64,000 bases of DNA from Desulfosporosinus acidiphilus SJ4 (GTDB lineage Bacteria > Bacillota > Desulfitobacteriia > Desulfitobacteriales > Desulfitobacteriaceae). Location: contig NC_018068.1 of assembly GCF_000255115.2 (NCBI RefSeq), positions 2,823,977 through 2,887,976 of the forward strand. The letters are read 5' to 3'. The translations under genes were made by a program, and so were the position numbers. The notes under the pieces are model-generated. The model made no database searches. It saw nothing but the letters and a program-made list of their open reading frames with translations, and was not told the origin of the DNA. Shown here in pieces: positions 51,946 through 61,481 of the stretch (position 1 is the stretch's first letter; every line of letters starts with the position of its first letter).

Positions 51946-53568
51946 ATGATCAAAAAGAAAAAATGGTTAGTTTCAGTCTTGTCAGCCGCGCTGGTCCTAG
52001 GATCAGTGGTCACCGGCTGCGGAACCTCGAGCACCCAAGCAACTCAAGGGTCCGCTGATAAAGCGATGAAGGTGAGTTTCGATCCGGGCTCTGAACCAAA
52101 AACACTTGACCCTCAGATGTCTGACGGTGTCCCTGAAGCAAACATTGAGATGAACTTGTTTGAAGGTTTATGCCGCTTAGACAAAAACAATAACCCGCAA
52201 TTGGCAATTGCCAGTAGCATTGATGTATCGCCTGATAATTTGACCTACACCATCAAGCTGAAAGACACTAAATTCAGCAACGGAGATCCTTTGACCGCTG
52301 ATGATTTTAAGGCTTCTTGGCTCCACGCCCTTGATCCGGCGGCAGCTTCGAACTATGCTTACCAAATGTTCTATTTTAAAAATGCGGAAAAATATAATTC
52401 TGGAAAAGCTACCGCAGATCAAGTGGGAATCGAAGTCAAAGACCCGCATACTTTAGTACTTACTCTAGAAGCTCCTACCCCCTATTTTAAATCTTTGCTG
52501 GCTTTTCAAACCTATTATCCCGTTGACCAAAAGGTTGTCAAAGCAAATAAGAACTGGAATACAGATGCTAAAACCTTTGTCAGCAACGGTCCTTTTATGA
52601 TGAAATCCTGGACTCATAACGACACCATGGTTCTTGTGAAAAATCCCAATTATTGGGACACAGCCAATGTTAAACTCTCAGAACTGGATTACAACTTAGT
52701 CGAAGATCACAAATCTGCTGCCACTGCCTTTGATGCCGGACAGCTGGATGGTTTTTATGACCCCACTCCGGAAGATATTACCCGCTATAAAAAAGCCGGT
52801 ACCCTCAAACAAGCTCCTCAGTTGGGCACCTATTTCTATCGTTTTAATGTCACTAAAGCTCCTTTAAAAGATCCTCGCGTACGTGAAGCCCTGACCATTT
52901 GCCTCAATCGTCAGGATTTAATCGACCATGTCTTTAAAGGCGGTCAAACCCCGGCCTTCGCTTATATACCAGGCGGAGTTCCAGATGCTACGGCCGGTAA
53001 AGATTTCCGTACCGTTGGCGGAAATTACATCACTGAAGACATTGCTAAAGCTAAACAATTATTAGCCGAAGCCGGTTATCCCGATGGTAAGAATTTCCCA
53101 ACCCTGACGCTTCTTTATAATACCAATGGTACTCACCAACTTCCTGCCCAAGCAATTCAGGATTTCTGGCATAAGAATTTGGGAATCAATATTAAATTGC
53201 TCGGTCAAGAATGGCAAGTTTACCTGCAAACCCAGCAAAACTTGCAATACGACATCTCACGTGCCGGCTGGCTTGGCGATTACATCGATCCTATGACCTT
53301 TATGGATATGTTCACCACAGGTAACGGAGAAAACCAAACCGGCTGGTCTAACGCTCAGTACGACAAGGATATCCAAACCGCCAAAAACACCGCTGATCAA
53401 ACTGTGCGTATGAAAGCCATGCATGATGCAGAAAGTATTCTGATGAAAGAAATGCCTATTATGCCGATTTATTTCTACGTAAACAACTATGTATTAAAAG
53501 ACAACATCAAAGGTGTAATTGTCAACCCTCAGGGTGACTTTGATTTCAAGACTGCTTATATACAATAA
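51946..53568 (+). CDS. oppA: Oligopeptide ABC transporter substrate-binding lipoprotein
   Basis: The 540-residue protein starts MIKKKKWLVSVLSAALVLGSVVTGCG, a lipoprotein signal with lipobox VTGC. The body is a type 5 extracellular solute-binding domain (PGSEPKTLDPQMSDG, FEGLCRLDKNNNPQLAIA, ADDFKASWLHALDP). The ATG at 51946 follows AAAGGACAATC; the longer frame has no site. It precedes oppBCDF with a hairpin in the gap. The ligand could be peptides. Confidence 0.9.
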   Translation: MIKKKKWLVSVLSAALVLGSVVTGCGTSSTQATQGSADKAMKVSFDPGSEPKTLDPQMSDGVPEANIEMNLFEGLCRLDKNNNPQLAIASSIDVSPDNLTYTIKLKDTKFSNGDPLTADDFKASWLHALDPAAASNYAYQMFYFKNAEKYNSGKATADQVGIEVKDPHTLVLTLEAPTPYFKSLLAFQTYYPVDQKVVKANKNWNTDAKTFVSNGPFMMKSWTHNDTMVLVKNPNYWDTANVKLSELDYNLVEDHKSAATAFDAGQLDGFYDPTPEDITRYKKAGTLKQAPQLGTYFYRFNVTKAPLKDPRVREALTICLNRQDLIDHVFKGGQTPAFAYIPGGVPDATAGKDFRTVGGNYITEDIAKAKQLLAEAGYPDGKNFPTLTLLYNTNGTHQLPAQAIQDFWHKNLGINIKLLGQEWQVYLQTQQNLQYDISRAGWLGDYIDPMTFMDMFTTGNGENQTGWSNAQYDKDIQTAKNTADQTVRMKAMHDAESILMKEMPIMPIYFYVNNYVLKDNIKGVIVNPQGDFDFKTAYIQ

Positions 53569-53592
53569 AATCATTTACGCGGACAGAAAGTT

Positions 53593-53621
53593 AAGGGGCA
53601 AGTTCCAATAACTTGCCCCTT
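53593..53621 (+). other. Hairpin between oppA and oppB
   Basis: AAGGGGCAAGTT and its perfect complement (12 bp) flank CCAAT, followed by ACTTCTTTAATTC. The U-run is interrupted, so it may act as a partial terminator or stabiliser, giving more oppA than oppBCDF message. Confidence 0.65.
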
Positions 53622-53657
53622 ACTTCTTTAATTCTGAAATTATTAAGGGGGGGGAAT

Positions 53658-54590
53658 ATGGTTCGCTATTTACTTGGACGAATCCTGGCGGCTATTTTAG
53701 TCATTTGGTTGGTTATAACTCTGACCTTTTTTCTGATGCATGCAATACCAGGCGGCCCATTCGCTTCCGAAAAAGTTTTGCTGCCCCAAGTTCTGGCCAA
53801 CATTAATGCCCGTTATCACCTAAACGATCCTCTATTCAAGCAATACACCGATTATTTGAGAAATGCTGCTCACTTTGACTTTGGTCCTACTTTCCGCTAT
53901 CAAGGACGTAGTGTCAATGATATTATTAAAGAGGGTTTGCCCAGAACGGCAGCCATCGGTTCCATGGCAACTATAATCGCCTTGCTCTGTGGCACAATCT
54001 TGGGCATTATTGCTGCTTTGAGGCAAAATAAAACAGCCGACTATGTGGCAACATTTTTAGCTACCATCGGAATCTCCGTTCCTAGTTTCGTCATTGCTAC
54101 CCTTTTACAGTATTATGTTGGATTTAAACTGCACCTCTTTCCTCCAATTGGCTGGGGAGATCCAAACCAGCTTGTTATGCCTGTTCTTGCTCTAAGTGCC
54201 TACCCCGTAGCCCAATTTACCCGTCTTACTCGGACAAGCATGTTGGATGTCCTACATCAAGACTATATCCGCACTGCGAAGGCCAAAGGGCTTCCCGGTT
54301 ATATCATTGTTTTCCGTCACGCCATGAAAAATGCTATTATCCCGCTTCTGACGTTCTTGGGGCCATTCTTTGCTTATATTCTCTGCGGCAATTTCGTTAT
54401 CGAATATATCTTTAATATTCCCGGAATCGGACAATATTTTGTTACCAGTATTACCAATCGTGATTATCCCGTGATCATGGGAACGACGATTTTAGTTGCT
54501 ACTTTAATGGTCACGTTTAACCTTCTGGTGGATATCGCTTATACTCTGGTGGATCCACGCATCAAGCTTACCGGACAAAAGGGGGACTGA
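53658..54590 (+). CDS. oppB: Oligopeptide ABC transporter permease
   Basis: The 310-residue permease begins MVRYLLGRILAAILVIWLVITLTFFLMHAIPGGPF, a textbook OppB/DppB N-terminus, and carries the EAA-like loop DYIRTAKAKGLPGYIIVFRHAMKNAIIP near 210. About six helices are visible. The ATG at 53658 follows a G-rich AAGGGGGGGG site. Confidence 0.92.
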   Translation: MVRYLLGRILAAILVIWLVITLTFFLMHAIPGGPFASEKVLLPQVLANINARYHLNDPLFKQYTDYLRNAAHFDFGPTFRYQGRSVNDIIKEGLPRTAAIGSMATIIALLCGTILGIIAALRQNKTADYVATFLATIGISVPSFVIATLLQYYVGFKLHLFPPIGWGDPNQLVMPVLALSAYPVAQFTRLTRTSMLDVLHQDYIRTAKAKGLPGYIIVFRHAMKNAIIPLLTFLGPFFAYILCGNFVIEYIFNIPGIGQYFVTSITNRDYPVIMGTTILVATLMVTFNLLVDIAYTLVDPRIKLTGQKGD

Positions 54591-54592
54591 GC

Positions 54593-55504
54593 ATGAGTTT
54601 ACCATTAGATTCATTTACTCCGCTGCAGCAAACCCAAAAGACTGATGTTATCAATAGACCGAGCACCACTCTTTGGCAGGATGCCCGCCGGCGTTTCAGA
54701 AAGAATCCACTGGCTATGGGTGGATTGATTGTACTTTTCCTAATATGTTTGTTTGGCCTAATCGGTCCATTCTTCTCTCATTTCAACTATTATTCCAACG
54801 ATTTAAACAATACTTTAAACCCTCCCAGTTGGGTACATCCCTTCGGCACGGATGAATTGGGCAGGGATATTTTAACTCGGGCTATGTATGGAACCCAGAT
54901 TTCGCTGGCCATTGGCTTTGGTTCCGTACTCATTAACCTGACCATCGGTATCATTTATGGCGGTATCTCCGGCTATATGGGCGGTCGTATTGATAATCTG
55001 ATGCAGCGGTTTATCGATATCATTTTCAGTGTTCCTGACATGTTATATGTCATCTTACTGATGGTTACTCTCGGTTCAGGTCTGCGCAATATTTTTATCG
55101 TTCTCGGTATCGAGTACTGGGTGACCATGGCGAGAATCATTCGCGGTCAAATCCTGACACTGCGGGAGCAAGAGTTTGTTCTGGCGGCTCGTACGTTAGG
55201 GGCAAATACCCGCAGGATTCTATTTAAGCACTTGCTCCCTAATACCGTTGGACAAATTATTGTTGTCTCTGCTTTGCAGATACCTGCCGCTATCTTTATG
55301 GAAGCCTTCCTGAGCTTTATTGGATTAGGAGTTCAGCCCCCTATGGTCAGCCTTGGATATATGGCTGCCGAAGGACGGGGAGATATTCCCGGTTATGCCT
55401 TTGCTTTAATTTTCCCGGCAGCATTAATTGCTATTTTAATGTTAGCATTCAACTTTATCGGAGACGGGCTGCGGGATGCCTTCGATCCCAAAATGCGAAA
55501 GTAA
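54593..55504 (+). CDS. oppC: Oligopeptide ABC transporter permease
   Basis: The 303-residue permease has the N-terminal cytoplasmic lead WQDARRRFRKNPLAMGGLIVLFLICLFGLIGPFF, HPFGTDELGRDILTRAMYGTQISL near 82, and the EAA loop EFVLAARTLGANTRRILFKHLLPN near 193. It starts two bases after oppB and lies 12 bases before oppD. Confidence 0.92.
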   Translation: MSLPLDSFTPLQQTQKTDVINRPSTTLWQDARRRFRKNPLAMGGLIVLFLICLFGLIGPFFSHFNYYSNDLNNTLNPPSWVHPFGTDELGRDILTRAMYGTQISLAIGFGSVLINLTIGIIYGGISGYMGGRIDNLMQRFIDIIFSVPDMLYVILLMVTLGSGLRNIFIVLGIEYWVTMARIIRGQILTLREQEFVLAARTLGANTRRILFKHLLPNTVGQIIVVSALQIPAAIFMEAFLSFIGLGVQPPMVSLGYMAAEGRGDIPGYAFALIFPAALIAILMLAFNFIGDGLRDAFDPKMRK

Positions 55505-55516
55505 GGAGGAGATATT

Positions 55517-56536
55517 GTGGCTTTACTGGAAGTGGAAAACCTCAGCACCTCCTTCTATACCTATGCTGGAGAAGTGCAGTCAGTTTCGGGGGTTAGTTTT
55601 CATGTTGATAAAGGAGAAGCTGTAGGGATTGTCGGAGAATCCGGCTGCGGTAAGTCTGTCACTGTACAGTCCATCATGCGTTTGATTCCTAATCCTCCCG
55701 GTAAAATTAAAAACGGTCAGATTCGTTTAGCGGGCCGGGATTTAGTTAAGTTATCAGAAAAGGAAATGCAGAAAATTCGCGGCAAGGAGATAGGCATGAT
55801 CTTTCAAGATCCAATGACAAGCCTTAATCCTGTACTCACTATAGGCCGGCAGATGGCAGAAGTGTTACAGCGCCATGAAGGAATTGGCAAGCATGAGGCT
55901 TTAGGACGTTCTGCCAAGTATTTAACTATGGTGGGAATCCCTAACGCTGAACGACGTCTGAAACAATATCCACATGAATTTTCCGGCGGAATGAGACAGA
56001 GGGTTATGATTGCCATGGCCCTGCTCTGCAATCCTAAACTTTTGATTGCAGACGAGCCAACCACTGCGCTGGATGTTACCATTCAAGCCCAGATATTGGA
56101 GTTAATGAAGGAGTTAAAGGATAGGATTAATACTTCCATTATTTTAATTACCCATGACTTGGGAGTCGTAGCCGGTCTTTGCTCTCGGATTATTGTTATG
56201 TATGGCGGCAAAATCGTGGAAATGGGCACAACCCAAGAAATCTTTAAAAACCCCCGTCACCCCTATACTTGGGGGTTACTAAGAAGTGTTCCCCGCTTGG
56301 ATGCCTCCCAACGCAGCAAATTGGTACCCATCGTAGGCAGTCCACCCGATCTTCTTAATCCTCCTAAAGGCTGCGCCTTTGCGGCACGCTGTCCGCATGC
56401 CATGAAAATCTGTGAATCCCAGCCTCCTGTTTACACTGATGTTTCTGAAGGACATAAAGCGGCCTGCTGGCTTCTCCATCCGGATGCTCCCCAGGTGACA
56501 TATAACGGGATTGACGGCAAGGAGGCTCAAGCATGA
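55517..56536 (+). CDS. oppD: Oligopeptide ABC transporter ATP-binding protein
   Basis: The 339-residue ATPase has Walker A GESGCGKS near 40, signature FSGGMRQRVMIAMAL near 155, Walker B LLIADEPTTALDV near 175 and the C-terminal cysteine motif CAFAARCPHAMKIC near 290 typical of OppD/DppD. The start is GTG at 55517 behind AAGGAGGAG. It overlaps oppF by four bases. Confidence 0.92.
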   Translation: MALLEVENLSTSFYTYAGEVQSVSGVSFHVDKGEAVGIVGESGCGKSVTVQSIMRLIPNPPGKIKNGQIRLAGRDLVKLSEKEMQKIRGKEIGMIFQDPMTSLNPVLTIGRQMAEVLQRHEGIGKHEALGRSAKYLTMVGIPNAERRLKQYPHEFSGGMRQRVMIAMALLCNPKLLIADEPTTALDVTIQAQILELMKELKDRINTSIILITHDLGVVAGLCSRIIVMYGGKIVEMGTTQEIFKNPRHPYTWGLLRSVPRLDASQRSKLVPIVGSPPDLLNPPKGCAFAARCPHAMKICESQPPVYTDVSEGHKAACWLLHPDAPQVTYNGIDGKEAQA

Positions 56537-57507
56537 ACAACGATGTTATTCTGGAGGTCAATAATCTAGTCAAACATTTCCCCATTAAACAGGGCTTTTT
56601 ATCACGGGAAGACAAAAAAGTTCATGCGGTCAACGGCATTTCCTTTAAACTTCATCAGAAAGAAACCCTTGGATTGGTCGGGGAAAGCGGGTGCGGTAAA
56701 TCAACAGCCGGTCGTACGATTATCCGCCTTTATGAGGCTACCTCCGGTGAGGTAAAGTTTATGGGCCGCAACATTTATGACTTAAATAAGAAAGAAATGA
56801 TGGCCGTTCGCCGGGACATCCAGATGATTTTCCAAGATCCCTATGCCTCTCTCAATCCCCGGATGACTGTTGGGGACATCATCGGCGAAGCATTGGATAT
56901 TCATCATCTGGCCAGCGGTCAAAAACGCACCAATCGAATCTATGAATTACTGGAAACTGTCGGGCTAAATTCTGAGCACGCCAACCGCTTTCCTCATGAG
57001 TTTTCCGGAGGACAGAGGCAGCGCATAGGAATCGCCCGGGCATTGGCTGTCGATCCCAAACTGATTATCTGCGATGAACCTATCTCGGCTCTCGATGTCT
57101 CCATTCAGGCACAAATCGTGAACATGCTGGAAGAATTGCAGGAAAGACTTGGTTTAACCTATTTATTTATTGCTCATGACCTTTCCATGGTCAAACATAT
57201 ATCCCACCGCATCGCTGTGATGTACCTGGGCCGAATTGTGGAAATCACAACAAGTCAAGACCTCTATGACCATCCCCTGCATCCTTATACCCAAGCCTTA
57301 TTATCCGCTATTCCGATTCCTGATCCGGAAGTGGAACTTAAACGTTCTCGAATAGTCCTAGAAGGAGGAGTTCCCAGTCCTATTGATCCTCCCAGCGGTT
57401 GTTATTTCCGGACCCGTTGCCCAAAGGCACAAGACGAATGCTCACAAAAGACACCCGAATTAAAAGATTGCGGCAATGGACACATGGTAGCCTGTCACCT
57501 GGTTTAA
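56533..57507 (+). CDS. oppF: Oligopeptide ABC transporter ATP-binding protein
   Basis: The 324-residue ATPase has Walker A GESGCGKST near 54, signature FSGGQRQRIGIARAL near 158, Walker B LIICDEPISALDV near 178 and CYFRTRCPKAQDEC near 295. Its ATG overlaps the oppD stop (ATGA). A strong terminator follows 10 bases after the stop. Confidence 0.92.
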   Translation: MNNDVILEVNNLVKHFPIKQGFLSREDKKVHAVNGISFKLHQKETLGLVGESGCGKSTAGRTIIRLYEATSGEVKFMGRNIYDLNKKEMMAVRRDIQMIFQDPYASLNPRMTVGDIIGEALDIHHLASGQKRTNRIYELLETVGLNSEHANRFPHEFSGGQRQRIGIARALAVDPKLIICDEPISALDVSIQAQIVNMLEELQERLGLTYLFIAHDLSMVKHISHRIAVMYLGRIVEITTSQDLYDHPLHPYTQALLSAIPIPDPEVELKRSRIVLEGGVPSPIDPPSGCYFRTRCPKAQDECSQKTPELKDCGNGHMVACHLV

Positions 57508-57516
57508 GAAAGGAAA

Positions 57517-57557
57517 ACGAGACGATTGCTTAAATAATGCCAATCGTCTCGTTTTTT
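57517..57557 (+). terminator. Terminator of the opp operon
   Basis: Perfect 12-bp stem ACGAGACGATTG/CAATCGTCTCGT with a 12-base loop, followed by TTTTTC. Confidence 0.9.
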
Positions 57558-57728
57558 CTTTCTTGTAGGTTTAAATATTTTTTTCAAGTTTTCAGCAACA
57601 ATTATTCTCCTTTCCTCTCTACGCTCTCTTTCCTTAGTAAAACTTATTTTTTACTAGGAAATATACGCCAAAAGAGGAATCTCGCCTCGAACTATTACAA
57701 TCTACAATCTGTTATTATAATAATTTTC

Positions 57729-58031
57729 TTATCTATAATGCTTTGCGGCTTTTTGGCGGCCCCTATGATATTCAGCCCGTCCCTTCCGGTATTCAGCTCG
57801 ACCTCTCTTATACTCTTCGATCCCTCTTTGATATTCTTCATTGCCTAGCTGCCATTCGTTCCCCCACCAAGGATTAAGGTCCCATTGGTTTCCAACAGCA
57901 ATTCTTTGACCAACATAAATTCTATTAGGGTTGCTTATCCTAGGATTTGATTCTACCAAATTGCTGACAGTAGTATTATACTGGATAGCGATTTGGTACA
58001 AAGTATCTCCTTGCTGAACTATATAATACAT
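57729..58031 (-). CDS. LysM-domain protein with basic heptad-repeat tail
   Basis: The 100-residue protein begins MYYIVQQGDTLYQIAIQYNTTVSNLVESNPRI, a LysM peptidoglycan-binding module, without a signal peptide. After a Trp-rich linker, residues about 65-95 form near-perfect seven-residue repeats (EYQRGIE, EYKRGRA, EYRKGRA, EYHRGRQ) giving a basic, possibly helical tail. The ATG at 58031 follows GAGGATG. Such leaderless LysM proteins occur on clostridial spores. Confidence 0.8.
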   Translation of the reverse strand: MYYIVQQGDTLYQIAIQYNTTVSNLVESNPRISNPNRIYVGQRIAVGNQWDLNPWWGNEWQLGNEEYQRGIEEYKRGRAEYRKGRAEYHRGRQKAAKHYR

Positions 58032-58136
58032 TTTGAACATCCTCTCGATTTCCACTATTTTCTATAATCATTTTATAGAGAGACATCTATTACCTGTGCA
58101 CGTACATTTAGGTTTGAAAAATCTTTATCATGAAGA

Positions 58137-58172
58137 AAAACCATGACGATGCATAATTATCGTCATGGTTTT
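58137..58172. other. Hairpin between divergent LysM and SDR genes
   Basis: AAAACCATGACGAT and its complement (14 bp) flank GCATAATT. It lies 82 bases before the SDR ATG with T-rich flanks. It may be a leader attenuator or a terminator left from a lost gene. Confidence 0.5.
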
Positions 58173-58253
58173 GATTTCATAAAATCTATTCCTTCTCCAT
58201 AAAATTAATATTTCAGCTATAATAGTAACAGAAGAATTCCCGGAGGTATCAAG

Positions 58254-59042
58254 ATGAATCAAACATATAGTAACATTGACTTATCTGGAATCAACATCGT
58301 TGTGACCGGGGCATCAAGCGGCCTTGGTCTTGCTATGGCTGAAGGACTGCTTCGTGCAGGAGCTACGGTAGCTTTGGCTTCCAAGCCGGGAGTAAAATTG
58401 GATAATCAGATCAACCGGCTTAAAACTGCCGGCTTGAAGGCCTATGGATTACCTATGGATGTTCGCTCGGAAGTGTCAATTGCGGAATCTGCTGAATGGA
58501 TTCGCAGAACTTGGGGAAAGCTTGATGTTTTAGTAAATAACGCGGGCATCGGCATGCGAACGGTTAATCCAAAATTTATGATAGAACCACAACCCTTTTT
58601 CCTGGTTACCCCTGACGGATTTCGAAATTTAATTGACACAAATCTTACCGGTTATTTTCTTGTGGCACGCGAGTTTGCCCCACTTATGATCAAGCAGGGA
58701 TATGGGAAAATCATCAATATAACCATGAATCATGAGACAATGCAACGTAAAGGCTTTATCCCCTATGGCCCATCCCGTGCCGGAACTGAGTCGTTGTCGT
58801 ACATCATGGCAGAGGATCTCCGACCCTACGGAATTACGGTCAATATGCTCCTGCCCGGTGGAGCAACAGATACAGGTATGATTCCTGAAGAACTTAAGAG
58901 CAAAATTAACGTTCCTCTGTTGCGCCCACGAATTATGGTCGAACCCATTATTTTCTTAGCTTCCAATAAATCGGATGGAATTACCGGAGAAAGAATATCT
59001 GCCCTGGAATTTTCGGAATGGCTAAATAAGGCTAATTTTTAG
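58254..59042 (+). CDS. SDR-family oxidoreductase
   Basis: The 262-residue short-chain dehydrogenase has VTGASSGLG near 16, NNAGIG near 96 and YGPSRAG near 171. The usual YxxxK lysine is replaced by arginine in YGPSR, and the usual catalytic serine position reads TMNHET, not a typical SS motif. Both changes may affect catalysis. CGGAGG precedes the ATG. It has no co-transcribed neighbour, so the substrate is unknown. Confidence 0.82.
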   Translation: MNQTYSNIDLSGINIVVTGASSGLGLAMAEGLLRAGATVALASKPGVKLDNQINRLKTAGLKAYGLPMDVRSEVSIAESAEWIRRTWGKLDVLVNNAGIGMRTVNPKFMIEPQPFFLVTPDGFRNLIDTNLTGYFLVAREFAPLMIKQGYGKIINITMNHETMQRKGFIPYGPSRAGTESLSYIMAEDLRPYGITVNMLLPGGATDTGMIPEELKSKINVPLLRPRIMVEPIIFLASNKSDGITGERISALEFSEWLNKANF

Positions 59043-59189
59043 AATTTCAATAAAGAAAACTTAGCTGGCGCTAAGCCTCCGGCGAAGCGGCAGGTTAGTT
59101 GCACTTATGCCAGAAGACGAAGACACTGTCTTCGCACGAATTAGCTCTTCTTGCAGTATTTAACCGAAGGTTATACTTTCTAATAGTAG

Positions 59190-59218
59190 AACAAAGCCCT
59201 CTCAACCAGAGAGGGCTT
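59190..59218 (-). terminator. Terminator of the tRNA operon
   Basis: Perfect 10-bp stem AAGCCCTCTC/GAGAGGGCTT with a five-base loop, 22 bases past the tRNA-Lys end, followed on the minus strand by TGTTCTACT. Confidence 0.75.
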
Positions 59219-59239
59219 AAATAATGGCAATATTATTGG

Positions 59240-59312
59240 TGAGCCATCCGCGACTCGAACGCGGGACACCCTGATTAAAAGTCAGGTGCTCTACCGACTG
59301 AGCTAATGGCTC
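59240..59312 (-). tRNA. tRNA-Lys (UUU)
   Basis: Minus-strand cloverleaf with acceptor GAGCCAT/ATGGCTC, anticodon stem CCTGA/TCAGG around CTTTTAA (anticodon TTT), and T-loop GTTCGAGTC. No encoded CCA. Third gene of the tRNA operon. Confidence 0.95.
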
Positions 59313-59322
59313 TTAATAGAAA

Positions 59323-59397
59323 TGGCTGGGGTGGCTGGATTCGAACCAACGAATGCCAGAGTCAAAGTCTGGTGCCTTACCGCTTGGCGACACCCCA
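59323..59397 (-). tRNA. tRNA-Gln (UUG)
   Basis: Minus-strand cloverleaf with acceptor TGGGGTG/CACCCCA, anticodon arm CCAGA-CTTTGAC-TCTGG (anticodon TTG), T-loop GTTCGAATC and an encoded CCA. Confidence 0.95.
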
Positions 59398-59410
59398 GGA
59401 TTAAGTAAAA

Positions 59411-59926
<516 letters not shown>

Positions 59927-59962
59927 AAGGCCCGTTTGCAAGTAGGTTTGCAAACGGGCCTT
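59927..59962. terminator. Terminator-like hairpin downstream of the aldolase gene
   Basis: AAGGCCCGTTTGCAA pairs with TTGCAAACGGGCCTT (15 bp) around GTAGGT. The U-tract (TTTTCTATA) is on the plus strand, whereas the aldolase gene reads from the other side, where only CTTCTG follows. It probably ends the aldolase message on stem strength. Confidence 0.65.
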
Positions 59963-60024
59963 TTCTATAAACAATTTCTGCAGCTATCCCTCAGAAGAGA
60001 GATCTGCCCTCATACATATGTTGA

Positions 60025-60951
60025 TTAGAGTTGGTTACTGCAGTTTAAAACATCTTTTATTTTATGCTTTACCATGTTTTTAATGGCTTCTCTGGCAGGT
60101 TTGAGATACTGGCGCGGATCAAAGTCCGCTGGATTAACTGCAAAATGTTCACGAATGGAAGCTGTCATGGCAAGACGCAGATCGGTATCAATGTTGATTT
60201 TACATACTCCCATGGTCCCAGCCTTATGAAGCAACTCTTCCGGAACACCTTGAGCACCTTTCAATTCTCCGCCATACTGGTTGCATTTAGCCACAAATTC
60301 CGGCAATACAGTGGAGGCGCCATGCAACACCAATGGAAAACCCGGCAGCAGAGCTGTTATCTTTTGAAGACGAGCAAAATCAAGTTTGGGTTCTCCCTTA
60401 AACTTGTAGGCTCCGTGGCTGGTACCAATGGCAACTGCCAGAGAATCACAACCTGTTTTCTGAACAAATTCGGCAGCCTGCTCTGGATCAGTATAGCTGC
60501 TATCCTCTGCACTTACATTTATGGCATCTTCTACGCCGGCAAGTCTTCCTAATTCGGCCTCCACAACGACACCTTTTGCGTGAGCATACTCTACAACCTT
60601 TTTAGTCACGGCAATATTTTCGGCAAAAGGCAGCTTCGAGCCATCGATCATAACAGAGGTAAACCCTCCATCAACACAAGCCTTGCAAATCTCAAAATCT
60701 TCCCCGTGGTCCAGATGCAGGGCTACCGGTAAACCAGTGTCCTCAACAGCAGCCTCTACTAACTTAATCAAGTAGATATGTCTAGCATATTTCCTAGCTC
60801 CCGCGGAAACTTGTAAAATAAGCGGGGCGTTTTCTTCCTTAGCTGCGTCTACGATCCCTTGAATAATTTCCATATTATTGACGTTAAACGCTCCGACGGC
60901 ACATTTCCCATAGACTTTCTTAAACATTTCCGTGGTAGTTACAAGTGGCAT
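60025..60951 (-). CDS. fba: Class II fructose-bisphosphate aldolase
   Basis: The 308-residue zinc aldolase has GAFNVNNMEIIQGIVDAA near 18, the metal and catalytic motif HLDHGEDFEICKACVDGGFTSVMIDGS near 80-105, EAELGRLAG near 135, GTSHGAYKF near 178, VLHGAST near 208 and CKINIDTDLRLA near 253. The ATG at 60951 follows GGGAGGG; the longer start at 60975 overlaps that site. It cleaves fructose-1,6-bisphosphate in the cytoplasm; tagatose-bisphosphate activity cannot be excluded. Confidence 0.92.
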   Translation of the reverse strand: MPLVTTTEMFKKVYGKCAVGAFNVNNMEIIQGIVDAAKEENAPLILQVSAGARKYARHIYLIKLVEAAVEDTGLPVALHLDHGEDFEICKACVDGGFTSVMIDGSKLPFAENIAVTKKVVEYAHAKGVVVEAELGRLAGVEDAINVSAEDSSYTDPEQAAEFVQKTGCDSLAVAIGTSHGAYKFKGEPKLDFARLQKITALLPGFPLVLHGASTVLPEFVAKCNQYGGELKGAQGVPEELLHKAGTMGVCKINIDTDLRLAMTASIREHFAVNPADFDPRQYLKPAREAIKNMVKHKIKDVLNCSNQL

Positions 60952-61133
60952 GTTATTCCCTCCCGATATTTTCATTGAATTAGTTTGTTTACTTTTATCC
61001 CTTTGTATCCCCGAAAATTCAGGTTCTGTCTTTTGACATAGTAGACTTCGGCATAAGCAGGCGACTTTCCTTCATTTTTAGATTCTTATTACAAAAAACT
61101 CTAAAGGTAGTTTTATAGACGCATTATTCATCC

Positions 61134-61262
61134 AATCGTGAGCGGAACGGTACAAAAACTTGTTGGCTTCCGCATCGCATTTCAACGTTTGCTTCCCTAA
61201 TCGGTAAAGAAAGGCGTTGTCACTCCTGATGTTCGGCTTTAGTTGAACGAGTTCACTTTTTC
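61134..61262 (-). repeat. Dispersed non-coding repeat, short form
   Basis: On the minus strand it starts near GAACTCGTTCAACTAAAGCC and ends CTCACGATTGGATGAA, like the element at 46183-46378, but the interior (61149-61225) matches the repeat at 51553-51630. It is therefore a mosaic linking the two repeat families. Confidence 0.65.
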
Positions 61263-61321
61263 TGGAGTTATTTATAATTCTTCTTAAGCATTAAATCGCT
61301 GAGTCAAACAGAAGTTTACTG

Positions 61322-61354
61322 AATATAATGTACGCACAGGGTGTACATTATATT
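61322..61354. promoter_or_regulatory. 33-bp dyad upstream of kbl
   Basis: Perfect 12-base arms AATATAATGTAC and GTACATTATATT flank nine bases, about 128 bases before the kbl start. A TGTAC-centred dyad of this length is a likely repressor or activator site for the threonine catabolic genes. Confidence 0.6.
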
Positions 61355-61481
61355 GAAAATGTGGTATTTTTATAGGAGAAACAGGGTGATTCTATATATT
61401 TATTGGTTATGTGTTCTCGTGTCACGGACATTTGATTTTTTTCAATTTTAAATTGCAATAATTTTGAAAGGAGTTTCGAGA

